A DNA stretch of 64,000 nucleotides from assembly GCA_033557465.1 (NCBI GenBank), contig JAWIIG010000025.1, positions 5,327,001-5,391,000 on the forward strand. Direction: 5' to 3'. Under the pieces are notes generated by a model that was not told the origin of the DNA, searched no databases, and saw nothing but the letters and a program-made list of their open reading frames with translations. The DNA comes from Ichthyophis bannanicus (Eukaryota > Chordata > Amphibia > Gymnophiona > Ichthyophiidae). The translations under genes were made by a program, and so were the position numbers. Shown here piece after piece: positions 31,689-41,762 of the stretch (the stretch's first letter is position 1; every line of letters begins with the position of its first letter).

Positions 31689-33612
31689 CTTCCCTCTAGA
31701 GAACTTGCCGTTTCTGGCTCTAGCACAGCCAGAGCCCCTCACCATTCCTGGAAGGCTAGCTCACTTTGCTCCCAGATGGGAGCAAATAACATCAGAGCAA
31801 TGGACCCTCTCTATTATCCGAGAAGGCTACAAACTTCATTTCTCCAGCCTTCCTCCCCATACCATGGTGAGGCAATTCAGTTCTCCCCCATCTCTTCTGA
31901 CCCTGTTGGGTCAGGAAGTCTCTTCTCTTCTTGCCCAAGGGGCAATAGAGGAGGTTCCTCCTCCACAACAGGGGTTAGGTTTCTACTCCCCTTACTTTCT
32001 CATACCAAAGAAGACAGGGGGCTTCAGACCTATCCTAGATCTGAGAGAATTGAACAGGTTTCTATTCAAGGAGAAATTCAAAATGCTCTCTCTGGGCCTT
32101 CTCCTTCCATACCTTCAGAGTCAAGATTGGCTTTGTTCTCTAGATCTCAAGGATGCGTACACTCATATACTCATCCATCCATCCCACAGAAAGTATCTAA
32201 GATTTCTGTTCCAGGGAAAACATTTTCAGTACAGAGTACTACCCTTCGGTCTGGCCTCTGCTCCAAGAGTATTCACAAAATGCATGGCAGTCGTTGCCGC
32301 ATTTCTCAGAGGCATGGGAATCTTTGTCTTCCCATATCTGGACGACTGGCTCATCCGAGCTCCATCTCAATCAGAAGCCCAGATTTCTCTGGACCGCACA
32401 AGGCGTATTCTTCAATATCTGGGACTTGTGGTAAACATTCCCAAGTCCCAACTCATCCCTACTCAGTCCCTGGAATTCATAGGGGCCCAATTGGACTCCA
32501 CCACTGCAAGGGCCTACCTCCCTCTGGTCCGAGGCCAAAGGCTAATAAGCTTGGCCTCCCAGGCTCAGTCCAGAAGTCACTTGTCAGCCAAAGAAATGCT
32601 GCAACTTCTCGGCCACATGGCCTCCACGGTTCATGTGGTACCCTATGCTCGTCTCCATATGAGAGCAGCTCAATGGACATTGGCCACCCAGTGGTCTCAA
32701 GCATCGGGACTGCTGTCAGACCAGGTACTCACCTCAAAACGTCTGTTTTGGTCTCTCCAGTGGTGGACATCCTCCAAAAATCTGTTGTTGGGGACCCCCT
32801 TCCAACCTTCGTTGCCCCAAGCAACCCTCACAACAGATGCCTCCCAAACAGGGTGGGGAGCTCATCTTCAACATCTCCCAACTCAGGGAATCTGGTCTCC
32901 CCAAGAGACCACCCTTCATATCAATCTTCTGGAACTGCGAGCAATCTTCCTTGCCCTCACAGTCTTCCATACCCTCCTTGCCAACCTGACTGTCCTAGTT
33001 CAGACAGACAATCAGGTGGCCATGTTTTATATCAACAAACAAGGAGGGACGGGCTCTCTGTCGCTTTGCAACGCAGCTCTCAGATTATGGGCCTTCGCCA
33101 GAGAGCACCAAATTCATCTTCTGGCAGTATATCTTCCAGGAGTTCAAAACTCTCGGGTTGACAGACTCAGTCGAGTTCTGCTCCCACACGAATGGTCCCT
33201 ACATATGGACCAGATACGCAGAATCTTTCAGGAATGGGGGACCCCGGACATAGACCTCTTTGCAAGTCCGTGGAATGCCAAACTTCCCCGGTTCTGTTCC
33301 AGGACTCCGTGTCAGGGAGCTCAGGCCAACGATGCCTTTCTCCTGCATTGGGGTCAGGAATTCCTGTATGCTTTTCCACCCATTCCTTTGATTCCCAAGA
33401 CTCTGTTCAAACTTCAGAGGGATCACGGATCCATGATCCTCATTGCTCCACGCTGGCCACGCCAAGTGTGGTTCCCTCTCCTTCTACAGCTCTCCCAGGG
33501 CTCCTCCCTGGACCTGGGAGCTGCACCAGACCTTCTGTCTCAGGAGCAGGGGACTTTGTGGCATCCAAACCCCAAGTCCCTACATCTCCGAGCTTGGTTA
33601 CTGAAGGCTTAA
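31689..33612 (+). CDS. DIRS pol polyprotein: reverse transcriptase, RNase H, methyltransferase-like domain (copy D)
   Basis: This is the only large intact enzyme frame in the window, about 635 codons without a stop. Reverse transcriptase covers roughly residues 40-330, with LLAQGAIEEVPP, YFLIPKKTGGFRPILDL, LDLKDAYTHILIHPSHRK, VLPFGLASAPRVFTKC and the catalytic YLDD at 32335-32346. RNase H covers about 365-500, with TTDAS, NLLELRAI, QTDNQV and a final Asp (VDRLSR, where other copies have ADRLSR). The methyltransferase-like region covers about 515-600, with DIDLFASPWNAKLPRF, DAFLLHWGQEFLYAFPPIP and MILIAPRWPRQ, as described for DIRS elements. No ATG precedes the conserved ENLPFLAL start, and the frame is open back into gag, so expression by frameshifting or re-initiation is likely. 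It ends LLKA-TAA. Confidence 0.88.
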
Positions 33613-34647
33613 CCCTTCAAGAGTTTAATCTTTCTCAACCAGTGAAAGATATCCTTTATGCCTCTAGGAAACCCTCTACCAGGCGTTCCTATGCTTTCAA
33701 ATGGAAACGTTTTTCCATTTGGTGCGCTCAACAGGGTCTTGACCCTCTGGCACTTCCTTTGAATTCTCTACTAGACTATCTCCTGCATCTTTCCAATGCA
33801 GGCCTCAAGACGAATTCAGTACGAGTCCATTTAAGTGCTATTACAGCATCCTTAAAACCTATACATGGACAATCTGTTTCCTCTCATCCTCTTTGCAAGA
33901 TTCATGAGAGGCCTAACCCTCACTAAGCCTCCCATCCGGCCTCCTCCGGTAGCATGGGACTTAAATTTAGTTCTGGGTCAACTTATGAAGCCACCCTTTG
34001 AACCATTGGTATCTACCTCCCTGAAATTTCTTTCTTGGAAGGTCCTTTTCCTTATTGCAGTCACTTCGGCTCGCCGCATCAGTGAACTGCAGGCTTTGGT
34101 GGCAAATCCACCTTATACCAGATTTCATCATGATAAGGTGGTCCTTAGGACGAATCCCCACTTTATGCCTAAAGTGGTCTCGCCTTTTCATCTTAATCAA
34201 GAGGTATATCTACCTGTCTTTTTTCCGGCTCCTCATGCATCCAGTGCAGAGAGGAACCTTCATACTCTTGACTGTAAAAGAGCTCTCGCCTTTTACCTCA
34301 ATAGAACTCAGCCACATCGAAAGTCTTCTCAGCTTTTCGTGGCTTTTGATCCTTCTCATTTGGGACTTCCAGTCACCAAACGCACACTTTCCAACTGGAT
34401 TGCTCAGTGTATTTCCTTTGCTTACCAGAGTAAGAACATATCTCTGGAAGGCCATGTCACAGCTCACAATGTGAGAGCCATGGCCACTTCTATGGCTCAT
34501 CTCCACTCTGTCTCCATAGATCAGATCTGTCGAGCAGCCACTTGGGCCTCGGTACATACCTTCACAGCCCATTACTGCTTGGACAAGGACTCCCGCCGGG
34601 ATGCCTTGTTTGGTCAGGCTGTCCTCAAACACCTGTTCCATACTTAA
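33590..34647 (+). pseudogene. Tyrosine recombinase with one frameshift (copy D)
   Basis: The N-terminal domain reads KPSTRRSYAFKWKRF, LHLSNAGLKTNSVRVHLSA. A 2-base loss near 33890 (SSHPL then a new frame) breaks it. The catalytic core continues openly to the TAA at 34645-34647: TSARRISELQAL (box I Arg), FHHDKVVLRTNPHFMPKV, TAHNVRAM (box II His-x2-Arg) and VHTFTAHYCLDKDS with the nucleophile Tyr. The recombinase start overlaps the end of pol in a different frame. All catalytic residues survive, so only the frameshift separates it from a working protein. Confidence 0.88.
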
Positions 34648-34744
34648 ACAACTCCTGCCCACCTTCCCAGAATGGATGCTTGAGATCCATCCGAAGATGG
34701 TTACCCTTGGAGGGGGATCTCCCAGGCATCTCAGCTAGGGAGTC

Positions 34745-34842
34745 CCCATATGTGATGACTTATTCCTGCTTGTTCCTAGAGATAGCACAGTTACTTACCT
34801 GTAACAGGTGATCTCTGGGAACAGCAGGAATTAGTCATCACA
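34745..34842 (+). repeat. Internal complementary region of DIRS copy D
   Basis: The first half (CCATATGTGATGACTTATTC to CCTAGAGAT) is the reverse complement of the left end at 29498. The second half (AGCACAGTTACTTACCTGT to AATTAGTCATCACA) is the reverse complement of the right end finishing at 35111. The two meet at GAGAT|AGCACAG, which defines both termini of the element to the base. Confidence 0.88.
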
Positions 34843-34923
34843 ACCCACCCACCTCCCCTAGGAGTTGTCTCTCTATTCCTCTATCTTCCTGTCCTCTCTC
34901 TCTATTGTCTCAGCTTTAAACTC

Positions 34924-35111
34924 GAACTGAGGAGAGCTGGTCAGGAAGGCGGGAAGGCAGCGCGCATGTGCAGTGGGAGGCCCCAAAAGCTTTTCATTTG
35001 AAAAGCTGGGGAGCTTTCCCGCGCAGGCTCCGTCGGTACCGACGTACCCATATGTGATGACTAATTCCTGCCGTTCCCAGAGATCACCTGTTACAGGTAA
35101 GTAACTGTGCT
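34924..35111 (+). repeat. Right inverted terminal repeat of DIRS copy D
   Basis: It mirrors the left repeat and adds a right-only extension, CACCTGTTACAGGTAAG followed by TAACTGTGCT. The unequal ends, with the extra bases encoded only in the internal complementary region, are a hallmark of DIRS elements. Confidence 0.85.
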
Positions 35112-35975
35112 ATGCGTTCAAGTGGCATAGGTTTGAGGTGTGGTGTAATAAGCAGGCAGAAGACCCTTTCTCCTGCCAAGTGTCGGTGGTATTGCAGTAT
35201 CTGCTTCACCTCTCAGACTTATTTATTTTATTTATTTAGACAGTTTTTGTATACCGCCTTATCCTTCAATCAAAGCGGTCACAACACAATTGGGGGATAC
35301 ATTTAACACGTGGGGATATGAGACACATACACTAATACTTACAGGGAACATGGGCTATGGAGGGTTAAGTGGCTTGCCCAAGACCACAAGGAGCACCTGT
35401 GGGACTAGAAACCCCAGTCCTTCCGGCCCAAGGTTGCTGTCCTCTAGTGGGATTTGAACCCCTGACCTTCCGGCCTGAAGTACCTTGCCCCTGACCTTCC
35501 GGCCTGAAGTACCTTGCCCCAACCACTAGGCTACTCCTCCCCCACTTAGGCCTCACGTCAAACTTTGTCCGAGTCCACCTTAGTGCCTTATCGGCACACC
35601 ACTCTCCAGTGGACGGACAACCTCTATCTGTGCACCCTTTAGTGTCCAGGTTCCTGAGAGGTTTACTTCTGCTGAAACCCCCAGTTTGCCCTCCGGCGAC
35701 CGAATGGGATTTGAATATGGTCTTAGAGAAGCTTACTTGCCCACATTTTGAGCCGAAGGCTACCTGCCCTCTCTGCTTCCTCTCTTGGAAAGCGCTTTTC
35801 TTGGTGGCTCTCACGTCGGCCAGACGAGTGAGTGAGCTGCAGGCTCTGGTGTCCGATAGACCGTACACACGGTTCTATAGGAACAGGGTGGTGCTTCGCA
35901 CTCACCCCAATTTCCTTCCAAAAGTAGTCTCCTCGTCCCACCTCAACTAGGAGGTGGTTCTTCCGAAATTTTTCT
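35112..35975 (+). pseudogene. Tyrosine recombinase of copy C, SINE-disrupted and truncated
   Basis: After the SINE the frame reads RVHLSALSAHHSPVDGQPL, RGLLLLKPPVCPPATEWDL, FEPKATCPLCFLSWKALFLV and TSARRVSELQAL with box I Arg intact. It then reads RTHPNFLPKVVSSSHLN and a TAG. A few more codons (EVVLPKFFLQ) follow before the deletion. The first codons of the gene are at 29420-29497 on the other side of copy D. Confidence 0.8.
35221..35543 (-). repeat. tRNA-derived SINE with L2-like tail, minus orientation
   Basis: On the minus strand it has the box A region AGCCTAGTGGTTGGGGCAAG, the box B region GGGGTTCAAATCCCACTAG and the tail AAGCGGTATACAAAAACTG. ACTT at 35217-35220 and 35544-35547 may be a short target duplication. 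A tandem copy of CCTGACCTTCCGGCCTGAAG (35457-35520) shows a small internal duplication. Confidence 0.85.
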
Positions 35976-36243
35976 TACAACCCTCCCTCCTCTCCTGGAG
36001 TTGCAGTCCTATCATTATATTTTGTTCATTTTGCCATCTTTTTAGCTATGTCATTTGACTGAGCAAGATGGCACCCTTGGGCGGGAAGGGGACCACGCAT
36101 GCGTGATGCAATTCCAAAGGCTTTTTTTGAAAGCTGGGGATTGCTCCACATGAGGGCTTCGTCAGCACCGACGTCACCCATATGTGAGGACTAATTCCTG
36201 CTGTCTCTGGAGAACACCTGTTACAGGTGAGTAACTACGCGCT

Positions 36244-37222
36244 CCATGTTGATGAGAGGTCATACGTATGCACTTAGTACAAAAAGCTGCTCTCTCTCAG
36301 AGAACAAGTTCGATCTCTGGAGACTGGAGTAGCAGACTTGGAGGAACTGAAGAAGACAGAGGTGTGTAGAGGGAGGCCTACAGGGACAACATAGAAAAAT
36401 CACCTCCAGAATGGTAGCCTCAGTGCTGCCTTGAAAGGAGAGCATAACCTTAGTGTGAGAGGAAATTATCCTGTAGCCAGGACTTGCCCTCTAGGAGGAT
36501 ACAATATCCTCTCGCACTGAGGATGTGTCTCCAGGAGCTTCTGCCCAGGAGGGAAGGGTTAGTGTGGCCGTTTTTAGTTAGCCATTTAAACATTAAGAAT
36601 ATAGATAGCTGGTGGACATGAAGGTTTCTTGGTCACTTGCCTACCTGGTGTGAAGATAGCGGACATGATGTATCATCTAAATATAAGTCTAGACAGTGCT
36701 GGGAAGGAGTTGGCTGTCTTGGTACATGTGGGCACCAGTGACATAGAAAAGTGTGGGAGGGACCTTCTGAAAGTCAAATTGAAGCTGTTAGGAAGGTATA
36801 CAGTTAAAATTCAGGACCTCCAGAGTAGCATTCTCAGAAATGCTCCCTGTACCACGTGCAGGATCCAAGAGACAAACAGAACTTCAGTGTCTCAATACAT
36901 GGATGAGACAGGTGCAGGGAAGAGGGTTTTAGATTTGTCAGGAACTGGGCAACATTCTTAGAGAAGGATGGGCTCCATTTTAACCAGGGTGGAATCTGGC
37001 TGTTAGCACTAACCTTCAAAAAAGTGAGAGAGCAGCTTTTAAAATAGATAATGGAGGAAAGCCGACAGTCTCCCAGGAGCGCATGGTTCAGAATAATGTA
37101 TCTTTGAAGGATATTAACAAAACAGGGAAGATAGGCCATCCTGATAGAGAGGTTGCAATAAATGTAAGAGCAGTCCAGATGTTAAGTAAACAGCAGACCG
37201 AGTTGAAAGATTTCTAAGTACT
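36244..37222 (+). pseudogene. CR1/L3-like LINE, ORF1 region
   Basis: The segment has an ELAVLVHVGTSDIEKCGRDLL block at 36710-36780, the Val-Gly-Thr-Asp-type motif of the esterase-like domain found in CR1 ORF1 proteins (given here with Ser for Asn). The following text (LKLLGRYTVKIQDLQ) fits the same domain. The frame breaks before and after. It continues after the L2-like insertion at 39293. Confidence 0.65.
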
Positions 37223-39292
37223 CCTGACAACTAATAAAGCAGGTTTGTTTGTTTATTTATGTATTTAGCTATGCTTATATACAGCTTTTCACTGGATCAA
37301 AGCGGTTTACAATAAACAAGGGAGGATGCATTAAAACAGGTCATTTCATATTTACATGGGGGTTATACCATCACCAGGGGAGTTTAAGCATATTTACGTT
37401 CCTGATTTGGTATACATCAGGGTTTCTTATCTTATCTACAGTTCTGGCTTTTCTCTCAGTCTCAGTAAATCTGATGTTCATTGTGGACATGACTTCAGTT
37501 GGTGCTGTTCTGTTCTTATCCTAGGTGTTCACTGAATAGATGGGCTTTTAGTTGTTTTCCAAACATGGAGAGGTCTTTGTTCCGGAATTTGGTTGGAAGA
37601 GTGTTTCATAACGAAGGGGCGTACAAGTCGAATGCACGCTTATAAGTTTGTTGATTGAACTTTGTCCTTTCATGTAGCACAGTGAGTGCATTGTTTGTGG
37701 TCTGCCGTGTAGGTCTTCCAGAGCTCAGTAGGGTTTGAAGATGAGATTTTGTTGTTGGTAAAGCGCTTTATGGATCAGTACCAATGTTTTATGCTTGATC
37801 CGTGCTTCTAGTGGGAGGATGTGGCGATCTCTCAGGATTGGGGTGATATGATCATATTTCTTCATTCTTTGGATGATTCTGGCCGTTGTGTTGAGGGCTG
37901 TCCATAGCAGGTTGAAAGTGGTGATCGGGATTTCTTGGTATATTGCGTTACAATAATCCAGGTGGGGGAGCATCATTGCTTGCATGACTGATCTGAAATC
38001 CTGTGGGTCTATGAGTGGTCTGAGATGATGTATCATCTTTGCTTTGAAGAATATTGTCTTTGCGGATTTTGTGATCTGTTGCTTAAATGATAGTGTTTGA
38101 TCAAGAATGATTCCCAGGTATTTTATGTGCGATTGGACTCTTATTTGGGTTGTTCCCAGGGTGAGGTGTGCTGAGGGGGGTGAAGGTTTGATCTTTTGTA
38201 ACAAATAAGGCTTCTGTCTTTTTGAGGTTTATCATGAGATTTTCTTGGAGCCATCTGGAGACATCATTGAAACAGTTTTTTAGCTGTGGGTTTGTTGGAT
38301 TTGTGATTGTGATGGGTCCATAAAGCATAAGATCATCCGCATATATATGAAAGTTGATATTGTGGGTCCGTATTTTTGCACAGAGTGGTTGAATGTAGAT
38401 TTTAAAGAGCATAGCGGAGAGTGCTGAGCCCTGTGGTATTCCTTGAGTTTGTTGAAATGAGGAGGAAGTTGCGGTGCTGGTTCGAATTAGTTGATATCTG
38501 TTGGTTAGGTAAGACTGGAACCATTGTAGAACTTTGCCTTGTATGCCGGTCTCCTGTAATCTGCGTAGGAGAAAGTTGCGTGAGACGGTATCGAATGCTG
38601 TAGATATATTTAGAAAAATCAGGGCGTATACAGTCTGTTTGGACTGTATTCCTTTGGTTAGTGTGTTTATTAATGAGATCATGAGGGTTTCGACCCCATG
38701 AGAAGATTGAAATCCATGTTGCTGCGGGTCAAGTGTGTTTTTGTCCAAGTGGTCTTGCATTTGCTGTTGAACTATCTTCTCGATGATTTTTGCAGTGAAT
38801 GGGAGGCTTGCTACTGGTCTGAATAAGGTAGGATCCAGTGGGTCAAGTTTGGGCTTCTTGAGATTGGTGAATGATGGACATCTTGAGGCTCTTGGGCATT
38901 CAACCTTGTTTGAGCGATTCATTTACTATGTTGATGAGTGCTGGGCTTAACTCCTGTTGTGTCTTTTTTATCCAGTTCACTGGGCAGGGATTGAGAGGGG
39001 GAGGTGGTGGTATTTAGACCTGATATGGTGGTTTCCATCCTCTCTTTGGAGATTGTTTCAAATGTACTCCATTCTGTGCCAGGGGCAGCATTATAGCCAT
39101 CACTGATTGATATGGGTTGTGGGTTGGGTAGTTGTTGAAGCTGTTTATATTGAGCTGCAAGATGTTGCAGTGGCATGTTTGGGAGTTAGTTCGAATGGTT
39201 AGGGGTTTTGGTTAGCCTCTTAACCATATCAAAGAGCTCACGTGGTCTGTTGATTGAAGTGTTTATAAGCTTTGAGTGATAGGCTCTTGCGT
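37223..39292 (-). mobile_element. L2-clade-like LINE inserted in a CR1 copy
   Basis: Read on the minus strand, this is the 3' half of a LINE: reverse transcriptase, C-terminal region and 3' UTR. The tail at 37235-37320 (minus strand TTGTAAACCGCTTTGATCC, AGCTGTATATAAGC) matches the tails of the SINEs. The CR1 host sequence flanks it on both sides in the plus direction. Confidence 0.8.
38101..38922 (-). pseudogene. L2-like reverse transcriptase
   Basis: A 273-codon open frame has FRPVASLPFTAKIIEKIV, LNISTAFDTVSRNFLLRRL, WFQSYLTNRYQL, GIPQGSALSAMLFKIYI and the active-site box YADD in FHIYADDLMLYG, followed by WLQENLMINLKKTEALFV. These are motifs 1-7 of a non-LTR reverse transcriptase in the expected order. 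A frameshift near 38110 separates the C-terminal part, which is open at 38204-37725 (VQSHIKYLGIILDQTLSF). The upstream part continues in another frame at 39176-38919. The endonuclease is missing, so the copy is 5' truncated and not active. Confidence 0.85.
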
Positions 39293-41367
39293 TATTTCAG
39301 TGCAGTATTTATCAATATAAACAAAAAAACCTATACTTTGAAATGTCTTTATACAAATGCTAGGAATTTAAAAATAAGATGGCAGAGTTTGAATATATAG
39401 CATTGAATGAAGAGGTAGAGAACCAGTGGAAAGAGAATAACCAATGGGACACTGATACCAGGATACAAAGTATATTGTAACGATAAGGTAGATCAAATTG
39501 GTGGAAGGGAGGTGCTATATCTTAAAGAAGGCATAGAGTTAAACATAAGGTTTTTCAGGAAACAAAATGCATTGTACAATTATTAGGGATAGAAATTCCA
39601 TGTGAGGAGAAGGTAATAGCAGTGAGGGTGTACTAACTGTCTGCCTGGCCAGAATGAACATATGGATGTTGAAATGTAAACAAATTAGGGAAACTAATAA
39701 AATTGGTAGCGCAGTAATAATGGGTGATTTCAGTTACCCCAATATGGACTCGGTTAACATCACATCAGGACATGCTTGGGAGATAAATGACTGCTTTATG
39801 GAGCAGCTGGTTCAGGAACTGACATGAAGGGAAGCTCTTTCGGACCTAATCCTAAATAGAAAACAGGATCTGATATGAGAGGTGACTAAGTTGGGACTAC
39901 TTGGCAATAGTGATCATAACATGATAAAATTTAACATAATAAACGGAGGAAGAAAAGCAAGGAAATCTACTGCTCTAGCATTTAATTTTCAAAAGGGAGA
40001 CTATTAAAATATGAGGAAAATGGTTAAGAAAAAACTAAATAGAGCAGCTGCAAAAGGTCAGGAGTTTACATCAGGCCTGGACTGTGTTTAAAAATAAGCC
40101 TAGACCAGATGTATTCCACACTTTAAAAAAAAAGTGGAAAGAAGGCTGAACGACTGCCAAAAGTATCTAAATAGAGAAAACAAGAAAAGCATAAGCACTG
40201 GCAAGTTAGTTGCAAAGACAAACAGAGAAAATTTGAAAAAGAGCTTGTCCTGAAAGCAAAACTCATAATTAAAAACTTTTTCAAGTACATTGAAACAAAA
40301 ATCTTGTGAGTCAGTTGAACCATTAGATGATAGAGGAATAAAAAAGAGAGACACTAAAGGAGGACAAGGCCATAGCAGAGAGACTAAATTAATTCTTTGC
40401 TTTGTTCTTTATTGAAGAAGATATAGGGGAGATACTCATGCCAGAATGATATTTAAAGTTAATGAATCAGAGGACTTGAAACAAGTCTCTGTGAACCTGG
40501 CAGATGTAATTGTCAAATTATACTAACTTAAGAGTAGCAAATCACCTGGACTGGATGGCATACATCCTAGGATGCTAAAAGAACTCAAAAATGAAATTGC
40601 AAACCTACTATTAGTAATTTGTAAACTATCATTAAAATTGTCTATAGTACCTGAAGATTGGAAAGTGTCCAAGATAATGCCAGTTTTTAAAAGAGGGTTC
40701 TGGGGTGATCCAGGAAACTACAGATCGGGGAGCCTGACATCAGTGTCAAGCAAAATGGTAGAAACCATTCTAAAAAACAAAATTACTGAATATGTAGTCA
40801 GTCATGGTTTAATGGGAGAAAGCCAACATAGATTTAGCAAAGGGAAGTTTTGCCTCACCAATCTGCTGCATTTCCTTAAAGGTGTAAATAAACAGATAAA
40901 GGTGAACCACTGGCACTCCTTGTGAGGCAAATCACTTTACCCTCTATTGCCTCATAAGAAAAGACCTGGCAGTCTACCTCCAGTGATACATTGCCAAGAA
41001 AACCCAGAGGCAGCTGTGTCGCAGGAGTCAGCACTAACTCAACGGCACTAAATAAAAAAAAATAAAAAAAAAGGTGACCTAGTTGACAGTAGCATATCTG
41101 GATTTTCAGAAAGCCTTTCACATGGTCCCTCATGAGAGAGTTGAGGAAAATTTAAAAAGTCATGGGATAGGAGCAGTGTCCTTTTGTGGAAACTTGTAAA
41201 AGTGAGAGTAAGGCTAATTGGTCATTTTTCTCAATGGAGAAAGATAAATAATGGAGTAGCCCAGGGGTCTGTGGTGGGCCCACTGACTTTTAACATATTC
41301 ATAAATGACCTAGTAATGAGAACAGCAAGTGAGGTGATAATATGTGCAGCCTTAAGTGTAAGGCTCT
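39293..41367 (+). pseudogene. CR1/L3-like LINE, endonuclease end and reverse transcriptase, disrupted
   Basis: It continues the copy at 36244-37222. The endonuclease C-terminus is near 39720 (VISVTPIW after a frameshifted GDFS). A 117-codon frame at 40572-40925 reads LSIVPEDWKVSKIMPVFKRG, GNYRSGSLTSVSSKMVE and GLMGESQHRFSKGKFCLTN, the fingers region of a CR1 reverse transcriptase. A SINE sits at 40908-41070. Then SGFSESLSHGPS/ VAQGSVVGPLTFNIFINDL follows up to 41330. DIRS copy E cuts it at 41367, before the YADD box. Confidence 0.8.
40908..41070 (+). repeat. Second SINE family, 5' truncated
   Basis: It has CTCTATTGCCTCATAAG, ACCTGGCAGTCTACCTCC, GAAAACCCAGAGGCAGC and GAGTCAGCACTAACTCAACG, then an A-rich tail. 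The flanks AAAGGTGAACC and AAAGGTGACC look like a 9-10 bp target duplication. The tRNA head is missing. Confidence 0.75.
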
Positions 41368-41530
41368 ATCTCCAGGAACAAGCAGGAATGTAGTCTTCAC
41401 ATATGGGTATCGTCGGTACCGACGGAGCCTGCACGGGAACGCTCCCCAGCGTCCAATTAGAAAGCTTTTGGGAGCATCCCACAGCGCCTGCGTGCTGCCT
41501 TCCCGCCTTTCCAAACTGCCTCTCTCCAGT
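41368..41530 (+). repeat. Left inverted terminal repeat of DIRS copy E
   Basis: It contains CGTCGGTACCGACG (41411-41424), GAGCCTGCACGGGAACGC and CTGCCTTCCCGCCTTTCC. It pairs with 46870-47050. Confidence 0.85.
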
Positions 41531-41762
41531 TCTTCGTTTTCCGCGGAGCCAGCAGGTCGTTGTTCATGTCACCACAGAAAGTCTTTTCCTTATTCTCCTT
41601 TTTTGTGGTCGTGTCTGCTTTCCTCGACGCTATACCGGTACCGCCGGTGGTTCTTTCTTTCTGTCTTAAAAAAAAACTATAAAATATTTAGTATTTTTTT
41701 TCAAACGTTTCTTTTCCAGGTTCACGCGCCATTATGGGCCTTAGTCCAAAATTTCCTCTACC

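Larger units (their letters stand above)
29498..35111 (+). mobile_element. DIRS-type retrotransposon copy D, complete structure, inserted in copy C
   Basis: The copy is 5614 bp and has all parts: left repeat, gag, pol, recombinase, internal complementary region and right repeat. Joining the flanks (...AAGACCT at 29497 and ATGCGTTCAAGTGG at 35112) restores the RKTYAFKW codons of copy C with no base gained or lost. DIRS elements integrate by tyrosine recombinase without target duplication, and this copy shows exactly that. It differs from an intact element by one gag stop and one recombinase frameshift that I can see. Confidence 0.92.
35112..36243 (+). mobile_element. DIRS-type retrotransposon copy C, right part
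   Basis: The recombinase of copy C resumes as AFKWHRFEVWCNKQ, is interrupted by a SINE (35221-35543), and continues to about 35975. Then an internal deletion removes box II, the Tyr region and the internal complementary region. The right inverted repeat follows from about 36060 (GGGCGGGAAGGGGACC, AGCACCGACGTCACCC) and ends at about 36240 with GTGAGTAACTACGC. Confidence 0.8.
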
